Of a DNA stretch of 64,000 bases, positions 47,335 through 54,690 are shown piece after piece. The position numbers were made by a program, and so were the translations under genes. Each line of letters opens with the position of its first letter. Positions within the stretch are counted from its first letter, which is position 1. The notes beneath the pieces were generated by a model that saw only the letters and a program-made list of their open reading frames with translations, did not search any database and was not told the origin of the DNA. This stretch comes from Facklamia miroungae (lineage in GTDB: Bacteria; Bacillota; Bacilli; Lactobacillales; Aerococcaceae): positions 364,200 to 428,199 of the forward strand of contig NZ_JAAXPS010000001.1 of assembly GCF_012396555.1 (NCBI RefSeq). The letters run 5' to 3'.

Positions 47335-47640
47335 ATACGTCCGCTCCTTTAAAATCTTAAATGAATAGAAAAAAGTTACATATGGCCTTCTAACTTGTCC
47401 ACAACAATTCCTTTGCGATGACAAATTATTACTTTTAATTTTCATATTACTAATTAAATAGACTACTAAGAGAGTTTGGCAAATTTAAGACTTTTTAATT
47501 TCTCGTAATAAATATCTTTTTAATCTTCCTCATAGGCATTCTCCTCTATTAATCAGGAATAAAAATAACTTTTATAATAATTTTCAAAATAATAATACTA
47601 CATGATAAAAACGTTTTCAATATATTTTAAAATTGGATGA

Positions 47641-47682
47641 AAAATTTTCCCTTATTCGATTATTCACTTAATAAAGGGAATT
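47641..47682 (-). terminator. terminator downstream of the oxidoreductase pseudogene
   Basis: Minus-strand stem TTCCCTTTATT / AATAAGGGAA with a T-rich tail (AATTTTTC), about 10 bases after the reading frame ends. Confidence 0.6.
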
Positions 47683-47692
47683 TATAATAGTT

Positions 47693-48625
47693 TTATTTTA
47701 TTTCAATATTAATTTTTCCTTTAGCATGGTGGCTTTCACTTACTTTATGGGCCTCACTTAATCCTTGAGCAGTCAATGGAAACTCGTGGCCGATATGAGG
47801 TTTCACACTTCCTTTTTCAATTAGGGCAGCTAGTTTAGACAACTGCTCACCATTTGATTTAGCCGAAAGACTCTTGACCATTATATTTCTCATTTTAGCC
47901 TCCCCTTCATCGGGCTGACCGACCGTTGAAACAATTCTTCCTCTGGGTTTTACCAGGTCCAGACTTTTAGCTAGCGTCTCACCACCTAAAGTATCCAAGA
48001 CCAAATCTAAGTCTTTAGCCACGTTGGCGAAGTCGGTGGTCTTATAGTTGATAAACTCATCTACTCCCAAGTCTTTAAGTAATGATTCATTTTTCCCACT
48101 AGCCGTTGAAAAGACGAAGGCGCCAAAGCTTTTAGCGATTTGAATAGCAAAACTACCTACTCCCCCCGAACCTGCATGAATTAAAACGCGATCTCCTTTT
48201 TTTACTTGGCCAAACTCAACGATAGCTTGTCAAGCGGTTAAACCAACCATGGGCACAGCTGCTGCTTCTTTAAAAGTTATATTTTTTGGCTTATGAGCGA
48301 CTAAAATCTCGTTAACTGCCACAAACTCTGTATAGGTCCCACTTTTTAAAGATGAATTGGCAAAGACTTCGTCACCCACTTTAAATTGTGTGACGGCTTT
48401 GCCAACCTCAACCACCACCCCAGCGGCATCCAACCCTAGAATAATAGGAAAATTAAAGGAAATAACTTCTGCCAATTCACCCCGTCGAACCTTAGTATCA
48501 AAGCGATTAATTGATGTTGCATAGAGCTCAATTAAAACTTGATTCTCTTTTATCTTTGGTTTTGCAACTTGAGCTTCAACGAATTGATCCGTCTCGCCAT
48601 ACTTATTTATCACAATAGCTTTCAT
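47693..48625 (-). pseudogene. NADP-dependent zinc-free alcohol dehydrogenase/quinone oxidoreductase interrupted by one TGA
   Basis: A 310-codon frame of the medium-chain quinone oxidoreductase family: MKAIVINKYGETDQF at the start, GLDAAGVVVEVG, then LIHAGSGGVGSFAIQIAK for nucleotide binding and a normal C-terminus (ESHHAKGKINIEIK). One in-frame TGA at 48230-48232 replaces the conserved Trp of GLTAWQA. Everything else is in frame, so this is either a very recent nonsense mutation or a base error. If real, only a 131-residue N-terminal fragment is made. Confidence 0.85.
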
Positions 48626-48689
48626 AAAAGTATCCCCTTTTATTGATATTGAATTTAAAATGAGTCTTAAATGTATTTTTACCTACCAC

Positions 48690-49052
48690 TTAGAGATTTT
48701 TTTCGAGCCACTCTTTGAGAACAACTGCTTGATTATGTTGTTCGTCTTTAGCCCCATATACTAAGGTGACATGATGCTTCGTTAATTGCTTAGAGACTTT
48801 TTCTAACAATTCATCTTTCATGGAATGATTGTCCAATTCTTTTTGATAATTTTCTTTAAAAGTAGAAAATTTTTCAGGATCATGATCGAAATCTTGACGT
48901 AAATCTTTAGAAGGAGCAATTTCTTTGGGCCACCAGGAGAAACTTAATTCTTCTTTTTTAATCCCTCTTGGCCATATACGGTCAACCAATATGCGATAAC
49001 CATCATCTCGCCCTTTTTGATCATAAGCGCGTCTTAGTTTAATTTCAGCCAT
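48690..49052 (-). CDS. DUF488 family protein
   Basis: 120 residues from ATG 49052, preceded by AAGGAGAGGAG; a longer frame from 49124 lacks support. The family hallmark LVDRIWPRGIKKEELSFSWWPKEIAPS is present in the first third, with the KHHVTLVYGAKDEQHNQAVVLKEWL end. DUF488 proteins are small and of unknown biochemical function. Good family match, no functional claim. Confidence 0.88.
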   Translation of the reverse strand: MAEIKLRRAYDQKGRDDGYRILVDRIWPRGIKKEELSFSWWPKEIAPSKDLRQDFDHDPEKFSTFKENYQKELDNHSMKDELLEKVSKQLTKHHVTLVYGAKDEQHNQAVVLKEWLEKNL

Positions 49053-49135
49053 ACTATCTCCTCTCCTTAGATGATTTAATTTGTTTGATAATACCATGCT
49101 ACTGCTAAAAAGAAAGTCAGACAATTCTTTTGCCT

Positions 49136-49161
49136 AAAAAAAAACGACACAAAAGTGTCGG
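49136..49161 (-). terminator. terminator downstream of the methyltransferase pseudogene
   Basis: Minus-strand stem CGACAC / GTGTCG with a four-base loop and a nine-T run. It was probably the original terminator of the methyltransferase gene. Confidence 0.8.
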
Positions 49162-49168
49162 CGTAAAA

Positions 49169-49540
49169 TTAATAATTAAGACGAACAATATCCAACACAT
49201 GGTTACTTGCTCCGACTAATTCCTGTCTTTCACAAATAGCGTAGTGGTAGTTAAGATAATGGTTGAAAGTTTCTGAATCGTAATTGTAGACATTAGTCTC
49301 GTCTGAGAGAAAAGTTATCCTCAAGACATTACCTTCTTCAATCCGTAAATTATCTGCTGAACTTAGCTTGAACTTTAGGACGTCAATATTCTTTTGCACT
49401 AATTCTACGGCTGTCACATCATAAGCTTTGCGTGATAGGTAGAGTGAATATTGACCCGTTCCAAAACTTATCTATAAAATTCTAGCATCGGGTGCTAAAT
49501 AATCTTTAATTAATTTTAAGGAGTTAAAAATCTACTTCAT
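49169..49540 (-). pseudogene. decayed, internally deleted copy of the SAM-dependent methyltransferase
   Basis: Matches the intact gene at 53751-54542. It keeps TGQYSLYLSRKAYDVTAVELVQ and the C-terminal NYDSETFNHYLNYHYAIC block, but about 350 bases of the middle are missing. A TAG stop replaces the Glu of ILEIG, and the N-terminal part is frameshifted. The last 103 bases shared with the intact copy are identical, whereas the rest has diverged. Confidence 0.9.
49185..49287 (-). repeat. left 103-bp direct repeat (methyltransferase 3' end)
   Basis: Identical to 53767-53869. The two copies bracket the LytTR regulator/kinase/YhfC/lipoprotein module. Confidence 0.95.
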
Positions 49541-50031
49541 AATGATAAAAATTCACGGTTATCTTAATTTTATAAATCGTTAAGTCAAGACTCTAGTCTA
49601 TGTATCGCTTAACTAAAATATTAAAACAAAAATTTAATAATTTCTCTCTATTTGAACAGATCTAAAATCTCATCTCCTTTAATTTCTAAGAGTAATTTAT
49701 CTTCTTAACTAACTTTTTTTTTTAAAATATTAAAGAATACTAAACTTATGAATTTAGATTATTTATACGTCCTAAAATATGAATAATTTTGTATATTTTT
49801 TCACGATTTTTTACTATAAGAACATCCTTTTGTAATCAGATATTGCATTTGAATCTACTTGATAATTTCCCTCTATAATGTAATATTTCATGTATAACCT
49901 TGGTTCGTTAGGCAGACCAATTTCTTGAATGCGGTGAGTGTCTTTTTATAGAGAAGATACTTTAAAGCATGCATTATTTAATAGTTATCATCATGCTATG
50001 GTATTTATAGACAATCCGAAAGAGTGATAAT
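49541..50031. other. AT-rich interval upstream of the LytTR regulator
   Basis: No confident gene or signal-peptide gene. A possible promoter has TTGAAT at 49849 and TATAAT at 49874 with a long 19-base spacer. Confidence 0.4.
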
Positions 50032-50766
50032 ATGAGTATTTTTATTTTTGAAGACAACATTATTCAAGCACAGAATATTAAAAGAATAGTGGAAGAAATT
50101 TGTAGTAAGTATTATTTACCCTTTAACTTTATTGATGTAACTAGTAAAAGTACAGATATAATTAATAAAATTCCGATGACAACATACATTCCAATTTACT
50201 TTTTAGATATTGAAATTAAAGGGGAATTGCGAAAGGGGTTAAATGTTGCACAAGAGATTCGCAAGTATGATAAAGAAGGCATAATTGTATTTGTTACATC
50301 ACATTATGAATTTGCACCAATCTCATATCAATACATGGTATCAGCTTTTACTTTTATTGATAAATCACTATCTTACAATGAGCGTTATCAGTTAATTGAA
50401 CAATGTTTACTTCATTATCAAGCACGTAATACAACTCATATTCTTACAGATGATTTCATCGTTGAAAATTCTAATACCACTGTACGGGTACCGTTCAACA
50501 AAGTAGAATATATTAAAACAGATGAACCTCATCGCTTAGTACTAGTCACATCAGATCGTTTGATTCATTTTTATGGTGCCTTAAAAGAAATTGAAATATT
50601 AGACAAAAGATTATTTCGTTGTCACCAATCTTTTGTTGTGAATAAAACACAAATATTGGCCTTTGATGCAAAAGAAGCAATGATTGTGTTAAAAAGTGGC
50701 AAAAAACTCCCCGTATCACGGCGTTTTAGGCAGAAAGTTCGTCAAATATTAAGGGGGAAGTTATGA
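50032..50766 (+). CDS. LytTR-family response regulator (AgrA/ComE-like)
   Basis: 244 residues: receiver domain (about 1-125) with acidic residues Glu7/Asp8, phospho-acceptor Asp59 (YFLDIEIKG) and FIDKSL; then a LytTR DNA-binding domain (about 140-244) with VPFNKVEYIKTDEPHRLVLVT and FRCHQSFVVNKTQI. Members bind pairs of direct repeats spaced by two helical turns. It overlaps the kinase gene by 4 bases (ATGA). A matching pair of repeats lies upstream of the YhfC gene 1.6 kb downstream, making that operon the probable target. Confidence 0.92.
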   Translation: MSIFIFEDNIIQAQNIKRIVEEICSKYYLPFNFIDVTSKSTDIINKIPMTTYIPIYFLDIEIKGELRKGLNVAQEIRKYDKEGIIVFVTSHYEFAPISYQYMVSAFTFIDKSLSYNERYQLIEQCLLHYQARNTTHILTDDFIVENSNTTVRVPFNKVEYIKTDEPHRLVLVTSDRLIHFYGALKEIEILDKRLFRCHQSFVVNKTQILAFDAKEAMIVLKSGKKLPVSRRFRQKVRQILRGKL

Positions 50767-52106
50767 TGTATATTTATGATTTAATCGCCACTATACTTAT
50801 TGTAATTAGCCATCTATTGTTTTACTTTCAATTAATTCATTATAGCCGACCATCTTATATGGTCATAATCTCTTTGGGAACCGTTTTCACATTATTTCTT
50901 AGATTTGTTATTGAAGTAACAGGATTTCCTGAATTAAATATGCTTTTATGTCTACTATTTTTACTAAGTCTAGGTTTATTACAAATTGACCTGAATTTTA
51001 CAAAAAACTTATATTTTGCTTTAACTAGTATAGTTATTATTACATTATTTAATATGGCTTTGATGGAATTGAGTCAATTATTATTTATGTGGTCTCCATT
51101 TAATTTATATATATGGACATATAGCATTATTCATCTTGGTATTTCTATTATTATTCTATTAAGCGTTGTGATGCTAAGTAGACCTAATCAAAGGTTAGCT
51201 AATTTTATAGGAGATAGTCATCTTTATCCCATTAGCTTTGGTCTTTTGGGTATCGGATTCATTTTAATACTTATATTGAATAGTCCTGCTACTCATTTTT
51301 TGGCATCCTTAAACATTAAATATTGGAGAATTAGCTATAATGTTGCTTTTTTTATTTTTTTTATATTAATCTTACTGATGTTAATCGGTTTTCAATTAAC
51401 AAAAGAAAAACTATTAGATGAGCACCAAAGCCGTTTGGACAAAGAAATGTTAGATTATGTTAAAAAATTAGAAATTATGCATGATGAGTTGGCGAGATTT
51501 CGTCATGATTATAAAAATCTGTTATTGTCTTTAGATGAAGCTGTGCGCACAAAAAATATCATTCAGATTGAACAAATATATAATGAAGTTATCGCTCCGA
51601 CTTCTAATATGATTAATAATCATGAGCTGGATATTACAAAATTATCGTATATCAATATTCCTGAAGTGAAAAGTATATTAAGCGTTAAATTCATTGCTGC
51701 TCAACAACATCGTATGAAAGTTTTAATAGATATTCCTAAATCAATTGACAGTATAGATTTACCCATTGTTGATTTTATTAGAATTATTTCAATAATAGTT
51801 GACAATGCGATAGAGGCGGCTGTTGAAAGTAAGGAAAAAATAATACAATTTTCTTTTTTTAAAATAAAAGAAACACATTATTTTATTGTACGTAATAGTT
51901 TTAAGCAAACACAAATCGATTTAGAGAAAATATATGAAAAATCTTATTCAACTAAAAATGAAAACAGAGGATGTGGACTCTATTCTTTAAAGCGTATAAT
52001 TGATCAAACAAAAAACGTTACTTTAGAAACTAGCTTACAAGAACCATTCATTACTCAAACAATAAAAATAAAAGATAGTAACAAAGAAAATAATTCTCTT
52101 ATTTGA
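50763..52106 (+). CDS. sensor histidine kinase, AgrC/ComD-like (HPK10, GHKL ATPase)
   Basis: 447 residues: six membrane segments in the first 210 residues, a linker, H-box FRHDYKNLL with His248, N-box VDNAIEAAVE around Asn348, and a C-terminal GCGLYSLKRI glycine block near 412. These are features of peptide-sensing kinases of the AgrC/ComD/BlpH group. No agrB, agrD or double-glycine pheromone gene was seen in the flanking 500 bases, so the ligand is unknown. A second in-frame ATG at 50766 is an equally possible start. Confidence 0.9.
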   Translation: MMYIYDLIATILIVISHLLFYFQLIHYSRPSYMVIISLGTVFTLFLRFVIEVTGFPELNMLLCLLFLLSLGLLQIDLNFTKNLYFALTSIVIITLFNMALMELSQLLFMWSPFNLYIWTYSIIHLGISIIILLSVVMLSRPNQRLANFIGDSHLYPISFGLLGIGFILILILNSPATHFLASLNIKYWRISYNVAFFIFFILILLMLIGFQLTKEKLLDEHQSRLDKEMLDYVKKLEIMHDELARFRHDYKNLLLSLDEAVRTKNIIQIEQIYNEVIAPTSNMINNHELDITKLSYINIPEVKSILSVKFIAAQQHRMKVLIDIPKSIDSIDLPIVDFIRIISIIVDNAIEAAVESKEKIIQFSFFKIKETHYFIVRNSFKQTQIDLEKIYEKSYSTKNENRGCGLYSLKRIIDQTKNVTLETSLQEPFITQTIKIKDSNKENNSLI

Positions 52107-52292
52107 TGAATTAATTAAAAATTTATTTTACATTGTTAATTCTAGATAATAATTCAAGTTCGGACTGTTAGAACATAGTTTATTTTGCATTTAAAAAAGC
52201 ATGCAAGCTGTCAAATTAGACACTATCCACTTATGTCACTTTACCAGACATTAAGCGAATTATGACTTAAACTTAATATTTTAAGCTTATAG

Positions 52293-52323
52293 AATGAGAT
52301 CAGGACGAGACCCCGATCTCATT
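52293..52323 (+). terminator. probable terminator of the regulator/kinase operon
   Basis: 9-bp perfect stem AATGAGATC / GATCTCATT with a 13-base loop; the T tract is poor, so termination may be weak. Confidence 0.5.
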
Positions 52324-52401
52324 GTGAGAAAAATTTGATTAGTAACTTTAAATAAACAAGAGTTCAAACACAACTTTAGTATTTTTTTGTAATAATTCTC
52401 T

Positions 52402-52470
52402 ACCAAATATGACCAAATTTGAACCGAATATGATCAAACTCTTCACCTATATACTAAAGTACAATATACT
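52402..52470 (+). promoter_or_regulatory. LytTR-type direct-repeat operator and -10 of the YhfC/lipoprotein operon
   Basis: Two 16-base direct repeats, ACCAAATATGACCAAA at 52402 and ACCGAATATGATCAAA at 52423, differ at two positions and are offset by exactly 21 bases. TACAAT at 52460-52465 serves as -10, which places the second repeat over the -35 region. This is the layout of ComE, BlpR and AgrA targets. No good -35 hexamer is present, consistent with dependence on an activator. Confidence 0.75.
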
Positions 52471-52490
52471 TAGTTCAAGAGGTGAACTTG

Positions 52491-53171
52491 ATGTTAGAAA
52501 TTTCTTTTGTCTTCTGCATAAGTATCGGATTACCGCTTATCTTATTAATTTATGCATTTCTAAAAAAGCGATATGTACCCTTTTTCCTAGGAGTTTCAGC
52601 ATTTGTAATTTCACAAATTTTAATTCGTATACCACTGTTACAATATTTTGAGAGACATTCAATCTCTTATTCCATGTTTAGTGCATTAGAGCCTGTATTA
52701 TTTGCAATGATTATCGGTATGTCAGCAGGCATTTTTGAAGAAGGTGCTCGCTATTTGATAATACGTTTTTTTATGAAGCAACGTGACTGGCTCTCAGGTT
52801 TTCTATTTGGTGCGGGCCATGGAGGAATAGAAGCTGTCTTACTCAATGGGATTGTTGCATTAAAGATATTTTTCTCACCCAAAATTAATACTTACAATGT
52901 TAGTTTTTTTATTGGTGGAATCGAAAGATTTTTTGCAATGCTATTACATATTGGTTTATCCATTATTATTTTAAAAGCCGTAGAACAAAAAAAAAATATT
53001 TACGTTTTAATAGCCATTTTTACCCATGGATTTGTAGATATGTTAATAGGGATATTACCCTTATTCCTATCTCCAAATGTTGCAATAATAAGTTTAGAAA
53101 CTTCATTAGCAATAGTTGCATTAGCTGTCTTTGGTTATAGTTTGAATTTAAAAAATAAGGGGGAATTATAA
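52491..53171 (+). CDS. YhfC-family putative intramembrane metalloprotease
   Basis: 226 residues, about seven membrane segments. Conserved polar motifs sit in hydrophobic helices: FEEGARYLI (Glu83, Glu84, Arg87), GAGHGGIEAV (His110, Glu114), and late HIGLSI and THGFVD. This EExxR/H/H pattern is shared with the CAAX/PrsW-type membrane protease superfamily; activity is inferred. ATG 52491 follows AGAGGTG; an in-frame GTG 9 bases earlier overlaps the SD and is rejected. Its stop overlaps the lipoprotein ATG by one base, so the two are coupled. Confidence 0.85.
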   Translation: MLEISFVFCISIGLPLILLIYAFLKKRYVPFFLGVSAFVISQILIRIPLLQYFERHSISYSMFSALEPVLFAMIIGMSAGIFEEGARYLIIRFFMKQRDWLSGFLFGAGHGGIEAVLLNGIVALKIFFSPKINTYNVSFFIGGIERFFAMLLHIGLSIIILKAVEQKKNIYVLIAIFTHGFVDMLIGILPLFLSPNVAIISLETSLAIVALAVFGYSLNLKNKGEL

Positions 53172-53554
53172 TGAAAAAAAAATTGTTAGCAACGTTGTCA
53201 ACTATTGTCATTTTAATGCTGTGTGGATGTGGCAACAAGGTAGATGATACTACTTCAGAAAAATATATTTCACAGGCAAAAGAAATTGTCAGTTTAATAA
53301 ACGAAAGCAACTATGATGAAGTTTACACTATGTTTAATGATGAAATGAAAGCAGCTTTACCAGTAAAGAGTATGAGCGAAATAACACCATTAATTACTGA
53401 CTCCGGTGTTTTCAAAAAAATAGATAAAGCTTCAGTAGAAGAGCGAGACGGTAACTATATTACAGTTCTAGTTGCAAAATATAGTAAAGGTAATCGTATT
53501 TATACAATTACCTTTGAAGATGACTTAGAAGTTGCTGGACTATATATTAAATAA
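53171..53554 (+). CDS. lipoprotein with DUF3887-like domain
   Basis: 127 residues. Signal peptide MKKKLLATLSTIVILML with lipobox LCGC (Cys20), then a roughly 95-residue domain, YDEVYTMFNDEMKAALPVKS..ITPLITDSGVFKKIDKAS, that fits the DUF3887 pattern of a small cone-shaped fold. It starts in a TAATG overlap with the membrane protease gene, suggesting coordinated use: the lipoprotein may be a partner or substrate. Function is not established for the family. Confidence 0.8.
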   Translation: MKKKLLATLSTIVILMLCGCGNKVDDTTSEKYISQAKEIVSLINESNYDEVYTMFNDEMKAALPVKSMSEITPLITDSGVFKKIDKASVEERDGNYITVLVAKYSKGNRIYTITFEDDLEVAGLYIK

Positions 53555-53674
53555 GTTTTTTATCACCTTGTTTCTATGTCCTTCATTATGAATTTGATAT
53601 GTTTCACATTTCGACAATTAAGTTATATTCTGGAAGAATACAAAGTCATTTAAATTTCAATTGAAGTTGAAGAT

Positions 53675-53717
53675 TCCCTCAAAAGTGAGTTTAACAACTC
53701 TACTTTTGAGGGATTTT
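53675..53717. terminator. terminator between lipoprotein and methyltransferase genes
   Basis: Long imperfect stem TCCCTCAAAAGT / ACTTTTGAGGGA with additional inner pairing, followed by TTTT; it can serve both convergent genes. Confidence 0.75.
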
Positions 53718-53750
53718 CAAATCATATTAAATATTTTGCTTAATGAAGTT

Positions 53751-54542
53751 TTATGTTTTAAATCTTACAATATCCAACACATGGTTACTTGCTCCGACTA
53801 ATTCCTGTCTTTCACAAATAGCGTAGTGGTAGTTAAGATAATGGTTGAAAGTTTCTGAATCGTAATTGTCGACAGTGCTTTCAATATAATGAGTGAATAA
53901 ATCCGTTGCCACTAATTTTTCTCTTTGCAGATGACAGCTGTCATTTAAGGCATTAATCTCTTCAATTCGAATCATTTGGAAAATATCTTTTTCTTGAGAG
54001 AGGCAGTGAAAATCCTCTGTTAGCATCCCCTTAGCTAAAATATCTTTAAAATTACTGCCGTCTCCTTTTAAAGCCCATTGAACAATTGTCGATTCATTCA
54101 TAATATAAGCAACCATCATGATACCTTGCGGCTTTAGTCGTTTTTTAGCTTGCTCGAGCGCTTGGATCCTATCGGTTTGACTATATAAATGATACATGGG
54201 ACCTAGAAGTAAAATCAGGTCATAAGTCTCATCTAAGAGAAAATCCAGCTTCAAAGCATTGCCTTGTTCAATCCGCAAATTGTCTTCAGCGGTTAGCTTG
54301 GACTTTAGGACGTCAATATTCTTTTGCACTAATTCTACGGCTGTCACATCATAACCTTTGCGTGATAGGTAGAGTGAATATTGACCCGTTCCGGCACCTA
54401 TCTCTAAAATCTTGGCATTAGGTTTTAGGTAATCTTCGATATATTTTAAAGTGGTTAAAAATTCTACTTTACCAGATTGACTGCAGAAACGCTGTTCTTC
54501 CGCTATGATATCGGTGTAATATTCTTCCAAGAATGAGGTCAT
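53751..54542 (-). CDS. class I SAM-dependent methyltransferase
   Basis: 263 residues from ATG 54542, which has AGGAGGGTGGAG directly upstream; a longer frame from 54575 would read through that SD. Motif I ILEIGAGTGQYSLYL and the following VTAVELVQKN acidic strand define the SAM pocket; LILLLGPMYHLY is motif-IV-like. The acceptor is unknown. Its last coding bases are duplicated exactly at 49185-49287 beside a decayed copy. Confidence 0.88.
   Translation of the reverse strand: MTSFLEEYYTDIIAEEQRFCSQSGKVEFLTTLKYIEDYLKPNAKILEIGAGTGQYSLYLSRKGYDVTAVELVQKNIDVLKSKLTAEDNLRIEQGNALKLDFLLDETYDLILLLGPMYHLYSQTDRIQALEQAKKRLKPQGIMMVAYIMNESTIVQWALKGDGSNFKDILAKGMLTEDFHCLSQEKDIFQMIRIEEINALNDSCHLQREKLVATDLFTHYIESTVDNYDSETFNHYLNYHYAICERQELVGASNHVLDIVRFKT
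53767..53869 (-). repeat. right 103-bp direct repeat (methyltransferase 3' end)
   Basis: Identical to 49185-49287; lies within the intact methyltransferase gene. Confidence 0.95.
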
Positions 54543-54641
54543 TCTCCACCCTCCTATTTCATCGAATTTTTTCATTTAATTTTTATATTAAAAAATATAT
54601 ATAATAGTTTACACACGTATATTCTAAATTACAACCATACA

Positions 54642-54673
54642 TTAAAAGCGGCTACTCTTATGAGCACCGCTTA
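54642..54673 (-). terminator. terminator of the penicillin acylase gene
   Basis: Minus-strand stem AAGCGG-TGCTC / GAGTA-CCGCTT with a small bulge, followed by TTTTAA, within 50 bases of the stop codon. Confidence 0.6.
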
Positions 54674-54690
54674 CTAATGATTTAATTAAT

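Noticed and set aside
47335..47445. N-terminal extension of the S41 peptidase from ATG 47445
   Set aside because: It would place 37 polar residues before an obvious signal sequence, and the internal ATG has a strong SD.
52107..52400. Search for a pheromone or bacteriocin precursor between the kinase and the YhfC gene
   Set aside because: The only short frame (about 17 codons near 52190) has no SD, no double-glycine leader and no AgrD-like features.
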